Assembly (NCBI GenBank): GCA_013397115.1
Contig: VWZW01007069.1
Location: 498,184-562,183 of the forward strand
DNA length: 64,000 nt
Direction: 5' to 3'
DNA from: Edolisoma coerulescens
Taxonomy: Eukaryota; Chordata; Aves; Passeriformes; Campephagidae
Each line of letters starts with the position of its first letter. Positions within the stretch are counted from its first letter, which is position 1. Below, piece after piece: positions 12,781 through 25,665 of the stretch. Both the position numbers and the translations under genes were made by a program. Under the pieces are notes generated by a model, which was not told the origin of the DNA, searched no databases, and saw nothing but the letters and a program-made list of their open reading frames with translations.

Positions 12781-15700
12781 ACTAGTCTTGGATATAGTTT
12801 TCCAGCCTGTTTTGCACCTATATGAGTATCAGTAAGGCTCTGTTTTCCACGCTTCCTAATGAGAGCATCTTGAAAGACAATTAAAAGAGCACAGCTACAT
12901 CTGTAATCTGTTATTTGATGCTTTTCTGCTCCTTGCTTCTTCTTGTAGAAGGAACTTGGCCTGCTAGTCATGATTTGTTGACAACAAATTAATGTTTATT
13001 GCTTGTCTTCTTTTAACTTTCATATGATAAGAAGGACCTTCATTATTTGTTCCCCCTCTTTTTCATTTGCTTGTCTGCATTCTTGCTATTTGTCTTTCTT
13101 ATGCACTTAAAGACTAGAAGGAAATGTAGTCTTTTCCTACTCTTCTAATATTCTCCCCTGTGTTCAAGTTTCCAAACTGACCATTCATTTCGGATGTTGT
13201 TTCATATTGGTTATTCCAGTACTTTAGGATTACATTAAATGTGTTCAGCTGATCTGAAAGCATCTGCCTTATCTAAGCTGTTTCCACACGGGGCTGAAAT
13301 CTGACCTTTCTGTGTCTGTATGAGTAATGCAAGTCTCCAACTTCCATCTGATTTGTAGAAAAAAGTACTGAGCGTTTCAGATGTCTCCCCATCATCTATG
13401 GACAGCTTCTCCTTACCACTGAGGGGGGAAGCAATACTTTTGTTAATCTCCATCTTGTGATTGTTTACATAGAGTCAGCTGCTGATGCAGTAGTTTATCA
13501 AGGCAAAAACTTGTTTCCATTAAATTCTCATTTATCTATAGCTGTCCTAAGGAGCTTTAAGAATATCTATCTTTTTGCCTGGTGCCAGCTCATGGATACC
13601 AGCACCTCATGCAAGACTGTAAAATATACTGATTTTTTTTCCACTGTCAGCCAAGAGGTGTATTATGGCCTTCAGAGGTACTGTGACATCAATACCAGGC
13701 TTAAAAATACTGAGTGCTCTAAGCACACCCAAACAGAGATTGTTTTCCTTTGTTACTGCAATACCTGCACAAATCTGGCATCTGTGTTGTGTTCTCAAGT
13801 ATTTAAAACAAAGATTTCTCATAGGTAAAGGCTAATGCTTCCATAAATCTGCCTATGGTTGGGCATTAATATAAATGATGCAGTAGATTTACAAAATAGG
13901 TAACTATAAAATTCTGAGCAATGTCACCTTAGTGAGCCAACATCAGAAGGTTGCCTGAAAAAACTGTGTCCGTTGAAATGTTCAGAAGAGTGGGATAATG
14001 ACTTGTGTTTATTTAATGGCTCTGTCAAAAGAAATTCCTGCAAAAGCAACAAGAGTTCACTGTTTTTAGGAAGAATTGGCAGTGACTCTCATTTTTAGTT
14101 TGCCTTGTGCTTTCTTTTAGAAGAGGTTCTTGTGACCTTTTCTGACAAGCTCTAACACTTCCATTGTTTGCTGCAGGCCTTTGAAATGTGGCAGAGATAG
14201 CCTTGGGCCCAGGGAGGTGCGTTTTGCTAGTTCAGTTCACATTTAACAAAGTTAAAAGCTTTGAAAATTGCTATTCCTCATCTGTGGTTTAAGTTGCTTA
14301 ATTCTGGCAACCTGCCCAAAACCCTGAACGTTCCCATCGTGGCAGAGAGCCAGGGATTGTGAACCAGCAGCATCCTGGTAGCTCATCTGGGCTTCCAGCA
14401 CAGATTACATGAGAGCAGAGCCTTCAGCCCACATGCCACCGGGACAACTGGAGGAAGGAAGGTGGACACAAGGAAACTGCCTGTCTTCTGAGGGCAGAAA
14501 AATGAGGCCCCATCCCTGCATGTCATCTCTTCATACTGTTACATTACAAATACGTGTAATCATCAGAGGCTGAGCTCTGCATTCGTTTCTGCTTAATGGT
14601 ATGAGTTACATACCTTTTCTTGGGTTTTTTTAATTGAAAACACAGCGTTCAAGACAAAGATTATGCGACCTCAGGGAAGAGGATCTAGGTGAGCCTCGGC
14701 CAATCCCTTTTTAATAGTTCAGTCTGAGAAGGAGATCACTGTAACTTTTTTCCTGGCTGTACTGACCATCAGGTGAAATTACTTGCGCATAAGTAACCAA
14801 TTCATTATGTTGTCTCAGATTTGTTTCTCTTTCCCCAGTTCATTAACATAATCTTCTCCTTGCAATTAGCTAATAAATTTAGGGCTTCTCAGTCTGGTGA
14901 GGTAGCTGCCCACACTCCTGTGCGGTCCTGTTCTGTGCTAAGAACATCCACGGGGGAGGTTGTCATCTGGAAATAAATCGTCTGTCTTGCTCTTAATTGA
15001 TTGCCGTGAGCAGACAGCCTTGTGTCCTGTTGCGCAAGCGAGGCAATTGTCCAGCAGTTGATGTGTTGTGACTTTTGGTTCTGAAGGTTTAGAGTTTAGT
15101 TCTGAATTCTTGGGTTCTTTCATCCTTTTAATCCCTGACAATGAAAACCAAACCAAAACCCTAAAAGGCTCGGCTAAGAAAATGTTACTTCATTACTAGA
15201 CAAAGTAAAAGGCAAAAGGAGGCTACCAGATAATTACAAAAATTACAAAATGAAGTACTTAGCAGTAGCCTTTGTTACTGCAGTCTCTCCCATCTTTGTG
15301 TACTGGATGCCTGTAGGTTATATACATGTGCGCATTTCAGTTGTATGATCACATACTGTAATTTTCTACCAGACCACTTCCTCCATGCTCAGAGTAAAAG
15401 TAACCAGAGGCAGCCCATCTGCAGGCTTGCTTTCCTTTCTTTGCCCAGGCATGGTTTGGAAAAGCTCTTTCCAGACTCCTGGCCATCAAAATATATAACA
15501 GGCAACTGAAAACCCTTTCTCATGAAATAATTAGACCGACTTGACCAACTGCTAACTTGAGGTGTGTCCCAAGGATTTCACCTTCCTCTTCACCTTGCCA
15601 CGTTCAAACATGAGAGCATCGTATCAGCTCAGGGAGATGTCTAAATGTTGGGTTGTGATTGAACATGGACTGGTTTGGTTGTGCCAAAATTAGACCTGTA

Positions 15701-16879
15701 AAATGATAAGCAATTAAAAGCTTATGCCTAAGGCTTTTGAGATAAAAGTTTATATTTTATTGCATATACACATTAGCTGTAGGCGCGATCGGAAGAGTGA
15801 GGAAGGCAAAGTTTTAAGATGTCTGCTGCTGATGAAACCTGGAGGTTATCTAAATGCTTGTTATTAATCATATGTAGGAAATAAATTCAGTGAATCTGTA
15901 ACTTGTGTCCAGCAGCTGGGTTTTCATATCTCCTTCATTTTTAGGGACAGTAGGAACCAGAGACATTTTGCACCATGCAAATAGAGAGCACGAAGTTAAA
16001 GAATGTACTCCTTAACTGATAAGTTTGTGTATCAGAGTAACAGAATAGCAGAAATAGTATTTTTTTCTAGGAAATGTGTATTTTCTAATACATGCATGAT
16101 CTTCCCTTACTAGAAAAAAAGAGCAATGCAACTTGTATTTTGATGTGTCACTAAATTGCAATCTTATGGTGAACTGCTATATAAAAAATATCTAACTACC
16201 CTAAGTAAAGAACATCTCAGCACAACTGGGTAATGAGGATGTTTTTTACATTTTTGGAATAAAACAGAAAGCTGTTCTGTTCTGTCTTTGCAGACTCTTT
16301 CCATATTGTATTTGATATTCCTGATACTAGTAAAAACCACCTTTTGACTTGGGCCCAGACTGTTCCACAGCCCAGAATAAACAAAACTGAATGCATGTTG
16401 GACACATACAGACCTTTCCAAAGGCATAAATTCTATTAAATGAGCCATATTCAATTTCTAATACTCCCAGGCTAATGAGACATTCCGAAGGGTGAAGTCC
16501 TGTGTTGTTTAAAAAATAAAGTTCTAGAGTATCATTTTGAGGATATAAAATTATCCATTTGACTGAAATGTATTTGGTGTCTTGTTGCTATTGCACCTTT
16601 ATACAGCTTTTCAGACTGTTCAGTTCAGCTGAATTTCCTGAACTTCTACATCCAGCCACATGCTGCACATTTTCACCTACTTGTGCCTTACTTTCATTTA
16701 CCTTATCTTGCATTTTAATGGTTGCACCATTAAATGGTTGCGCCATTTTCAGTGAGCCCAGACAGCGTCGTGGTTTTGATAGGGTTACGGGAAAATCCCT
16801 TTTGTTTTGCTCAGTCAAATAAGTTAGAGGCCAGTGTCTGTACTTGCCTCTTCAAGGAAAAAAACTTGTTTGTTCATTG

Positions 16880-17290
16880 TTTATAGGTCTTTCCTATTCT
16901 GACTTCCAGCCCTATCACAATCTTAGCTTCCTCTCCTGCAGTTAATTACCAATCCTGAGTTGTTGTCTCAGCTCCTTTCCTCTTCTAGGAGTTGTGTTCA
17001 TTAATATAAAACTCAAACCACATAAGTCTTCCACCTAGATTACAAGTCTTTTTTTTTCTTCCCTTACTCCTCTCATCACCTTTCTCTTCTGAGCTTCAAC
17101 ACTGCCTCTTGCTTTCTTTAAATACCTCTACCTCCATGCAATCTGTCTACAAGCCCTTGAGGTCCTCAGACTGAGCCCCTACGGTCTTCATTCTGGCTGC
17201 TCTCTGTGTCACTGCCCCATAGCCCCATGTTCTCATCACACTTCCAGTCTTAATTTTCTTCTCCTGAGTGGTGGGCTGTGTGTCAAGAGA
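16880..17290. other. pyrimidine-rich intronic block
   Basis: The + strand is strongly biased to C and T over about 400 bases, with repeated ctcctctc, cttcc and tttttttttcttccc runs. The bias resembles the block at 25.35-25.66 kb, but I could not show a shared sequence. No open frame or splice structure supports an exon. Confidence 0.5.
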
Positions 17291-19939
17291 TGCAGCTCAA
17301 CCCTCGCTCTGTGAGCCATCGCTGTGCCTGGTGCTGGGTTCCTCAGAGCAGCAAAACAACTATTTGAATATTTTCAAGTGTGGGGATGCAGCCTAATGCT
17401 TAAAGCTATTGTCCTCTTGTTAGCGTAGAGTAATGGTCTGATGGGATAATCTCCCAAGAGAAAAAATGCATACACTATAAAACATATTAACTGAGCTTCC
17501 AGGATGTGTAAAAAGAAGAATAGAGACTTCAGTGCTTTTGTTGCGCATGAAACGAAGATATCCTGAAGCCAGTGCTGACTCCAGCTGATAAATCCATCCA
17601 CATGATGCTGCATTTACCTCTGAGCTACCATGTGAGGGACCAGCTCTGGAACCTCTGCGCTTGCCGTGCGGTTGCTCCACGGCTGGACGGAAGCCAGTTG
17701 TGTTAGATTCCATAACCTGTTGATCAGTGAGCAGCTCTGGCAATCTGGTGTGGATATCTCGGGCTTTTTAGTGGCATTTCCAGCTGAGTTTGCAGGGACT
17801 TGGGCTTTTGAGCTCAAAAAAGCAAGTCATGACTGCTGTGTCGTTTAGAAGAATTGTGTAGTCAGTGCTTAAAAGAATGATGTAAGAAAAAGGTTATTAA
17901 ATTTTCATTTCATCTGATTAGTTCCTACCAATCATGAAGAGCAAATACATGCTAGAAGTAGGCACTTGGTAGTAATTGTGTTTGCACCAAGCCAGTAATT
18001 AATATGTCCAACGTACAAATATTGAAAGAAAATGTTTTGCCTAATGATTTTTCACACACACACAAAAAAGAAACTCAAAACTAACATTTGTTAACTCCTC
18101 TGAAGGCATGTCAAGTGCTCACACACAGTTCTGCCTTTACTCATGTATTTCCATTGTGCCTGGAGTTGAATGCTTTTATCATAGATTAAATAACGAAAGC
18201 TTTGACACAGGTGGTGATTAGGACCATAACATTGTCATAGTATTAACTTCACCTTTATAAAAAAAACCATGGACTAATAAGTGTGGGAAGAAAATCTTAC
18301 AGAATTTCTGCTTTATCAGGTAAGAGAAGAGAAAATTGTGAGTGTTATGCTCATTATGCATGTCCTAAATCTTCCGTATTCTGGATAAAGCGCTTTTAGA
18401 AAATCTAACGTAAGTGGAAAGACAAATACAGATCCAGCTTAAATACAGATTTTTGAGGAAGTGTAGTCCATCTTTTTAAACATAGATAATTTTAAAATAA
18501 AATGTAAAATTCTCCTAAACTTATTGTTTTAATACCTTTGGGTTTCCTTTTTAAAGCCTGGTTTTAAATTCAGTTACATCTTCAGTTTGTTAGATAAGTA
18601 ATTAAAGCATTTAAATGGCAATATTGCCTAAGGCAATTTCAGAGTTAACCAGAAAGCATTTAGGTGGTGACTGGAAAATTTAACATTTTTGTAGAGAGTT
18701 TCAGCAACAAGTATTAGGACTTTAAAATTAGCATTTAATATATCTGGTAAGTAGTGCTCTATGATTTGAAGAAATAGCTTTGTGTGTTAAAAATTTGTTA
18801 AAATACCATCTTTCCACGATTTGCTGTTTTAGTTATTTTTTCTCAGTAGTATTATTTCCATATACGTAACTTATAATAGCAAATAATTTTAAGTAACATA
18901 GCACTTTAGGTTTGAAGTCAATGGTTAGTTACTGGGTTTTGCTCCAAGTTGAAAAAAAAACAAGAGAAAAACATCATCCTAATTACTTCACTGGATCTGG
19001 AGTAACTGTCTTGCAGCTCCTATGCCATATTTGTTTCTCTGGTTAAAATCTTGTGCATGGTAAAGTTTATAATTTATTGCTGTTTTTCCTTCCCTATTCT
19101 GTATATCCCTGTTAAAGCTGTTAATTCAGTGTATTTAGAGATATTTGTCTCATCGTTAATGGATTTGTTCATGCCGATTTGAATAGTTGACAGGATTACA
19201 AAACGTAAGCACTTTAATACTACGTATGATGTGGTATTAAAAAAAAAAGATCTCAGCAAGGTATACCTTTTGCACTTTCTAAATGAGTTAGCAGTGCTTC
19301 TGTCTGGTGAGGAGGTAGAGGAGGTAGTAAAAACAACTTTTTAGGGCTGATTGTGACAGTAAATGAAAAATCACTTCCCTGGCTCTGGACGGGTTTGTTT
19401 TCCCCCAGAAGCAGTGAAAACAAATGAGTTGATAGCAGCTAATTGCTGAGCACTGACAGGCTTCAGTCAAGGGGGGGCATCGTTGGTCTTTCACAAATAG
19501 ACAATAACAAGTAAATCCATTTGACCATAAACTTAAGTGGCTGTGATATAGTAAATTGCTTGCTCTTAATTTGTCTTAATTTGGGGACTCTCTAGCTCTA
19601 AAGTGCATCAAGAGCTTGTTTGTTGTGTATGTATATGCTTTTAATTATATTACATTGAAAAAATAGGTGATCTCAGTTCTTTCACTAAAATTCAGATGTA
19701 AGGTTTGCATCAGTCACATTCTGCCTGTTTGATTAGATCTAAAAGTGGCAGTGTTTTTCTAGGGAAATAAGTGTATATGTCTTAAAAGCATCTGCTGCAA
19801 TCAGTATGCAGAATTTGAGGAACAGCGGATAGCCTGACAAATGCCAAATGCCTGAAGTATTCTATTTTATTTCTTGGTTTATGCCCACAAAAATATTACT
19901 AAAAGGGTCAAAATAACTTTTTTGGAAATGGTCGTTATA

Positions 19940-19968
19940 AGCTAATGATGGTCTAATGGTCATTAGCT
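19940..19968. repeat. 9-bp inverted repeat (stem-loop)
   Basis: AGCTAATGA at 19940-19948 is matched exactly by its reverse complement TCATTAGCT at 19960-19968, with 11 bases between. The arms contain the TAAT/ATTA core favoured by homeodomain proteins, so it could be a paired binding site as easily as a chance hairpin. Confidence 0.7.
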
Positions 19969-20586
19969 AGTGACACTTGGTAGAAACCACCCTCTGATAA
20001 TAATTTTCATCCAAAATTCCTTTTCCATGTAGAAAAGCTGAAGCCTGGAAAAGACAGCTCTTTGGGTATGGTTGGAAGTGGCTGTTCAGAGACACGGTGC
20101 CATAATTACCTTTATGCAATCACTCACTGGCACAGAAAGAGCACCAAAAACTGTCCTCTGGAGCCTGTGCCAGAGGAGTCCATCAATCCTATATCGTGAC
20201 TTTGATCGTAGAAGGGCTTATGGGGATGCTTTTCTGTGGCTGCATTTTGGGAAGCATTTTCACCGCTGTGTATCACAGGCTGTGCAGGGCTGTGCCGTAA
20301 GTGTTTCAGCACGGGTGTTTCCACTGGTACAATTCTTGGCCTCTTCTCCTGTGTAGATCTGGAATCCTGTATATCTGCATCCTTGGGAGACAAGTGCCTA
20401 GGGCAACAACTGTAGATAATAACTTGCGATTTGTGTCTTTTGCAAGTTACAGTCATTGTAAACTGACAGCTGTGAAGGACCTAAACTCACATCAAAGGAT
20501 ACAGATCATCTAGTTAGGTCAATTAATGTTAATTCTCATCTTCCATTAAATTCTTTTATCTCCTCTCTTTTCTTTTTTTTTTCCAG

Positions 20587-20765
20587 CCAAGCCCAATACC
20601 AAGTCCTGTTTTGGGGAGAAAGCCAAACGCTAGTCAGTCATTGCTCGTGTGGTGCAAAGAAGTTACAAAAAACTATAGGGGAGTGAAAATCACCAATTTT
20701 ACCACGTCGTGGAGAAATGGTTTATCCTTTTGTGCAATATTACATCACTTTAGACCAGACCTAAT
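20587..20765 (+). CDS. EHBP1: EHBP1 exon: start of the CH domain
   Basis: This 179-base exon has 59 codons plus two bases, giving residues 1-60 of the window's joined product. It begins in the proline-rich linker (PSPIPSPVLGRKP) and enters the calponin-homology domain at ASQSLLVWC. It carries the hallmark CH helix core with a conserved Trp pair (LLVWCKEV and TTSWRNGLSFCAILHHFRP). The CH domain of EHBP1 links endocytic membrane to the actin cytoskeleton. The acceptor is a long T/C tract ending ttttccag. The donor is AT|gtaagt, a near-perfect consensus, leaving a phase-2 Ile codon completed by the next exon. The residues look almost identical to the mammalian domain as remembered. Confidence 0.97.
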
Positions 20766-21393
20766 GTAAGTTGTGTACTCTTTGGCTGCATAAGCTAACT
20801 CTTGTAGAAATACTGAACGATTTTTTAACTTAAAAATCAAATACCAGTGCATTTCAGCATTGAACTCTTGTCACCCTTTGCTTTCAAGCAGGGAACCATC
20901 CTTTCTACGAAACCAGGTTTATGAATGCTCAAACTTTGTGACCTCTTTGCTCTCCCTTGTTGCATAAACAATTATTTCTCCCCTCTCTGTGATTTGTTTT
21001 TCTTCTTCTTAATCTTATACAAAGAACTGACTTCAAGATGATTATGAGAATTGCGCCAGTGTTGAAATGAGATGAGAGGAATAAGCTCTTTGTATGCTGA
21101 CAAGGACGGATTACCTCCTGGTAAATTTGGTTGTCAAGGCCGGCCTCTAGTCCCTGCCTTAACTTCTTTTTTAGATGGAGAGCTTCAGGCAATGAAACAT
21201 GTAATCGGTGTTTATTTATTTATTTATTTATTCCTTTAATTTTCCACACTATTAGTTTTGTTGATTGAATTGCTGTGAAATTGCTAGTTACTGTATGATA
21301 TTATTGTATGTCAAATTTTTAGATTTAGTTTGTTTTAAAACTGCTGCTTTTATCAAATACTGTATATACCCACTGTGCCATTTTCCCCCTCAG
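20766..21393 (+). other. EHBP1: EHBP1 intron with (TTTA)n tract
   Basis: This is a phase-2 intron of 628 bases. It contains a short tetranucleotide (TTTA) tract at 21211-21232 and ends with a pyrimidine-rich acceptor, ttttccccctcag. I see no other feature. Confidence 0.9.
21211..21232. repeat. (TTTA)n microsatellite
   Basis: About five and a half perfect copies of TTTA sit inside the intron between the first two CH-domain exons. Confidence 0.9.
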
Positions 21394-21442
21394 TGACTAC
21401 AAGTCCCTGAATCCTCAAGATATTAAAGAGAACAACAAAAAG
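21394..21442 (+). CDS. EHBP1: EHBP1 exon: CH domain, central helix
   Basis: This 49-base micro-exon supplies one base to finish the split Ile codon, then sixteen codons DYKSLNPQDIKENNKK (residues 61-76 of the joined product). It is the DYxxL...N segment found in the middle of type-2-like CH domains such as those of the MICAL, smoothelin and EHBP families. The acceptor is cccctcag and the donor AAG|gtaaga is strong; the following intron is phase 0. Removing this exon would shift the frame and destroy the CH fold, so it should be constitutive. Confidence 0.97.
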
Positions 21443-21458
21443 GTAAGAACTGCCAGGC

Positions 21459-21500
21459 AAAAAAAAAAAAAAAAAAAAANNNNNNNNNNNNNNNNNNNNN
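21459..21500. other. poly-A run followed by a 21-N assembly gap
   Basis: Twenty-one A residues (21459-21479) run straight into 21 unresolved bases (21480-21500). The true length of this mononucleotide or adjoining sequence is unknown. Any translation across it is meaningless. It starts 17 bases past a splice donor but does not touch the exon. Confidence 0.99.
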
Positions 21501-23161
21501 GACATAGCCTCAATTTTGACTTCACTGCAGGTTTTTATTAATTTTGGGAAAGTGCAGTTGTTTTGTAAGGTCATAACTGTGGCTCACAGAAGGTATTCGG
21601 CCTCCCACGGTTCAAATCGGATGCATTATTGACTGGAGTTTGTCATGGTTTTAACATTCACAACAAGCGCGAGGCTGGCATTAGAGTTTAATATTTGTGT
21701 GGCCTACATTAACTGTGAAGGCAGAGGAAGGGCCTGGCCAGCCTTCTGTGAGCACTGCTCTGATTTTGCCAATCAGCCACATAATTAAAAAAGTTAAAAA
21801 CGTAACTGCTCTTGGGCTGTGGTACACAAGGTTTCTCTTGCTGTTGCTTTAACGAGGCTCTGGGAACTGGACACAGTTGATATTGCTTTGATGGTGATTG
21901 TTATATTTTTAAAGGTGAAATTTTACACCTACTCTTGCACTGCATTGGTTGAATGAAGTGGTGTGCACAACATGGGAAGTTTAGGATAAAAGGTGTTGAG
22001 ATATTACTTTACAAATAAATTAAATACTGGCAACATAGTTAATAGCCTCGTGCTGTGCAATTGTTTCAAACCACTCTTTGTAGGTGCAAGATGTAAAAAG
22101 TTTTTCTGGTAGAAACAGGAATTCAGTTTGGGAATAACCGGAAGACTTTTTATTTCTGCTCACTGTTTTAGACGTGTTACAAGCTTCAGTTGGGCCCTAG
22201 GGACATGTTTAGAAATTACAATTTTCATGTGAGTCACTGATAATAAAATTGTTCCTGACGATCATCTGAAAATTGTTTTTAAGTATCTGCCTTCTTAATG
22301 CTGTGATTTTATTTTTATACTGCTTTAAAAGGCACTAAATTTAACTGGGATGAAGGTATAAAAATATACTTTGAATAAATTAACCAAGTTCATTATTATA
22401 TAGCAAACATATCTACAATCGAGTGTTATTTACTTATGTGGAATTTCTGGAAGTGCTTTATTAAAATTCATTTTGTTTATATTTTAATGTGCCTGCACAC
22501 TTATGTGTTAGGCAGGGAGTTACTTGTCTTTAATTTAGTACTTAAGTATTATAAATAATGAAATATCTCTGAGCTGCTCCTATCTAATGAGTATTTGGTT
22601 GATGATATTTTTTTTTTATTATAATATGAGGATTTATAATGACCTAAGTGGATTATCTGTGACATCACAGTATTTTCTGTGACCATATGTTTTTGTACTT
22701 CAAGTTTGGTTGAGCGTCTGGCCTAATTAAGACGGATTATAAAAAAGAAAGAATAGATTATTAATTAAAAATGTTAGTAGTATGATCAGTCATCTTTTCT
22801 TTGGGAAACTGTGATGGCAAACAGTGAACTTTTTAGCCTGTCTTTCTAACAGCATATAGTTCCCAGAATTGAAGCAATAGTGATTGTTGTTATTGTGCAG
22901 TTTTTTTCTTTCATCACTTTGCCAGCCTTTGCCTGACAGCTACATTGAGTATCTCAGTTGCTTCCTGCAGATTTATTTCCTGGTCTCACACAGTTCTGCC
23001 AGATAACCCCGCGTGCCCTTGGTTGGAGTGAATGCAGCACTGCCAACAATGGCTGCCTAGAAATTCCATGCAGATATGTAACACATTTGACAATGATTCC
23101 TCCTAACCAATTAAAATAACATCTTTGGATGAATAGGATGATTTTCTTTGTCTGAAGCAGC

Positions 23162-23217
23162 TCTTTTTTTTTCCCTTTTTTTTTTTTATGTTTTTCCACC
23201 TCCCCCCCTCTCCCCAG
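23162..23217. repeat. poly-T / poly-C low-complexity tract
   Basis: The + strand has T runs interrupted by CCC, then a run of seven Cs and further C/T. It is intronic low-complexity DNA. Confidence 0.75.
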
Positions 23218-25339
23218 AAGGGAAACCATAGATTAAAGGTTAACCCATAAGAGTATATCTTTCAGAAGTGCATGCCCTTGTTTGTATTTTAATAAAAAAA
23301 TGAAGAAATCTTTAGAGACAACTGTTTCAGTGCAAATACTGAGTATAGTTAGAGATGGAAATGCACTCTTACAAAAAGCACGTCATCGGAGGTTCTTTAT
23401 AACACATACCCACCACTTGCAAATTCGGTGCTGCCACTGATGCTGAATAAAAAAGGGTATTTACCTGTGACATCTGATCTTGGCCAATATGTCAGTGTGA
23501 TACAGAGCTGGGAAATGATTGGAATACTGCCTGTGGTGCTTGTGCTGATGGATCCCAACTGATGTCTGTCAATCAGCTTGTCAGTAAATTTAAAAAAAAG
23601 AAAAAAACTTAATTGGGAGATAGATAAATAGGCTTAGTGCCCTGAATATACGTACATTAAAAAAAATCCCAAACAACTACTACATTGGCATCAGTCCAAA
23701 TTGGAAGGTATTTTTGGTGCACATTGCAAATTCAAATTTCTGTCAGGAAAAAGAGAGAAACCAGGATTATCTTTGAGAAAATTACAGACATTACAGGGAT
23801 ACTTGCCCAGCTGGTCCAAAGAGTTGTGCTTCTACTTATATCTCAGATATAGCTAACTATCCATATTGCCTTCCCAGTAGCGTTAAACAGCTAATTTGAT
23901 TTAATATGTCCATTTGATTATTATTAAATAATATTTAAATTTAAAATAATGAAAAATGTATTAAAATTACAGCATACTGGCACTATAGTTCCTTATCAAC
24001 AGTAGAAATATTTCATGTTGCTAATAACGTGTCCTGCACTTTAAAAATATAAATTACTAAACAAGACTTGGGCTGGGTCTTTGACAGGATGAAGGAAAAA
24101 GAAGTAGAAGGGCACAACAGTATGCTTCTAATAATGAATTTCTGGTTTTAATTATTGTTTAGAGAAGCTTGTTTCATTTGAGAGATTATCGTGTCAGAAT
24201 ATCTTTTGGCTGTTCAATTGGCACTTCCAATTTTTATGATGCTTTTCCCCCCCCCAGTTCTTTGCCATTCCTAACAAATTCTAACAAATTCAAACTCAAT
24301 ACATTTGAACTTGAGTGATCATCTTAATAAAATATTCCATTTTTGAAAGGAATTTGTTTAAATTATACATTTAAATACAAGAATTCAGAATTTAGGGGTA
24401 GTATTGAGTCAAAATGGAAAATATTCCTTACCTTGAAGCTGGAGTCGTATTTTTATAGTAGGTGTTCATGCTCACCTCTACAATTTGATTCCACAAAGTC
24501 GTAGGCACGTATCTAATTGCATGTGTAGGAGGTGCTTGTTGGCATCAGTAGGATCATGTAGAAGCAGAGTTAAACATGCAGAGAAATAAATATTTGCAAA
24601 AATCAAGGCTGTTATGCCTCTGTTCAACAAAAATAATTTGACTTGGAAAATTTGCTCTGTTAATACCATGTTACAAACTAGTTAGAAATGTGATGCATTT
24701 ATAAATATGTTGGAATATCAAGAAGCTCCCAGCTTTTCTAGTAGTGAAGGAAAACTCATCACATACCACTGTATGGACACATCCAGAACACACAGCTGCT
24801 ATTTCTAGAGCTACTGTCTGTAGAACATTGGCATGCCAGTGTACTTTGAAAGGAGAGAAGCAAAAATGGGTATGAGAATGAGAGAGGATGGGAAATAGGT
24901 ATCAGGCATCAGCGGGAAATAACTGCATTTAATCCCAGGCATCACCAGAAGAACTGAGCAGCCAACAAAAAGTGATTGCAGCCGTACTGAGAATATCCAT
25001 CATTCCAAATTCAATCCTCCTGTAATGTTACTTCTAAGCAAATACCTTTCCTGACACTCCTGAAACACTGTCCCTGCCTTCATTTTATAGACCTGGGAGA
25101 TACTCATAGAATTTAGTTTTATAAGCATATAAATAAGAAATTGAGAGTATAAAAGGAGTTTAGGTCAAATCATGTCTATGGGCTTTGGATGCCCTGGACT
25201 GCTGTGCCTGTCCTTAAGTCCTTTCATTCTTCAGATGGTGGCTGCCACTACCTGCAGTGTGGGGTAACAAGTTATTTATGCCACTGAATCAGCACTGACC
25301 CACTTAGCAAATAACACATCCTGGTGTTACCTTTAGTCC

Positions 25340-25665
25340 ACAGACAACACGGGTGGCTTGCTGCACATTCATGCCCAGCCTGGTTTCTGCTGTCGTACAA
25401 ACATTCATCATTCCTGGCATCTGCCATGCCTTAGGCTGCCCACCCAAATCCCTGCACTGCTCTCCCTTAACTCGCTGTTCTCCATGCTCCTCATGTGTAT
25501 TCAGTTCCACCCATCTTTTCTCCCTCTCCTCCATAGCCAGCCTGATCCCGCTCCTCCAACTCTGTTTCCCAAGACCATGTAAATGACAGCTGTCCCTCTT
25601 CTACCATCCGAGTTGCTTCCGTTCCCTCCCACCTATCATTTTGCTGCTGTTCTGCTCCATCTGGA
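25340..25665. other. pyrimidine-rich intronic block
   Basis: The + strand is rich in ctcc, cttc and ccca words for about 320 bases, giving parallel open frames of 74-77 codons on + and 76 on -. The frames overlap each other and have no splice context, so they look like a by-product of the base bias. It might be a decayed repeat, but I cannot assign a family. Confidence 0.45.

Larger units (their letters stand above)
1..20586 (+). other. EHBP1: EHBP1 intron (3' part), upstream of the CH-domain exon
   Basis: No convincing exon was found here. Open frames are short, start anywhere and lack splice signals, and none resembles the NPF-motif region expected just upstream of the CH domain. The intron holds an AT microsatellite near 6.2 kb, a possible antisense CR1-like relic at 11.9-12.8 kb, a pyrimidine-rich block at 16.9-17.3 kb and a 9-bp stem-loop near 19.95 kb. 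The acceptor at its end is strong: a long T/C tract running into ttttccag at 20586. Intron phase at this end is 0 if the exon opens with CCA (Pro). Confidence 0.85.

Noticed and set aside
13457..13828. 123-codon + strand frame
   Set aside because: No splice context, no family resemblance, and an overlapping frame on the other strand; length is within chance for intron DNA.
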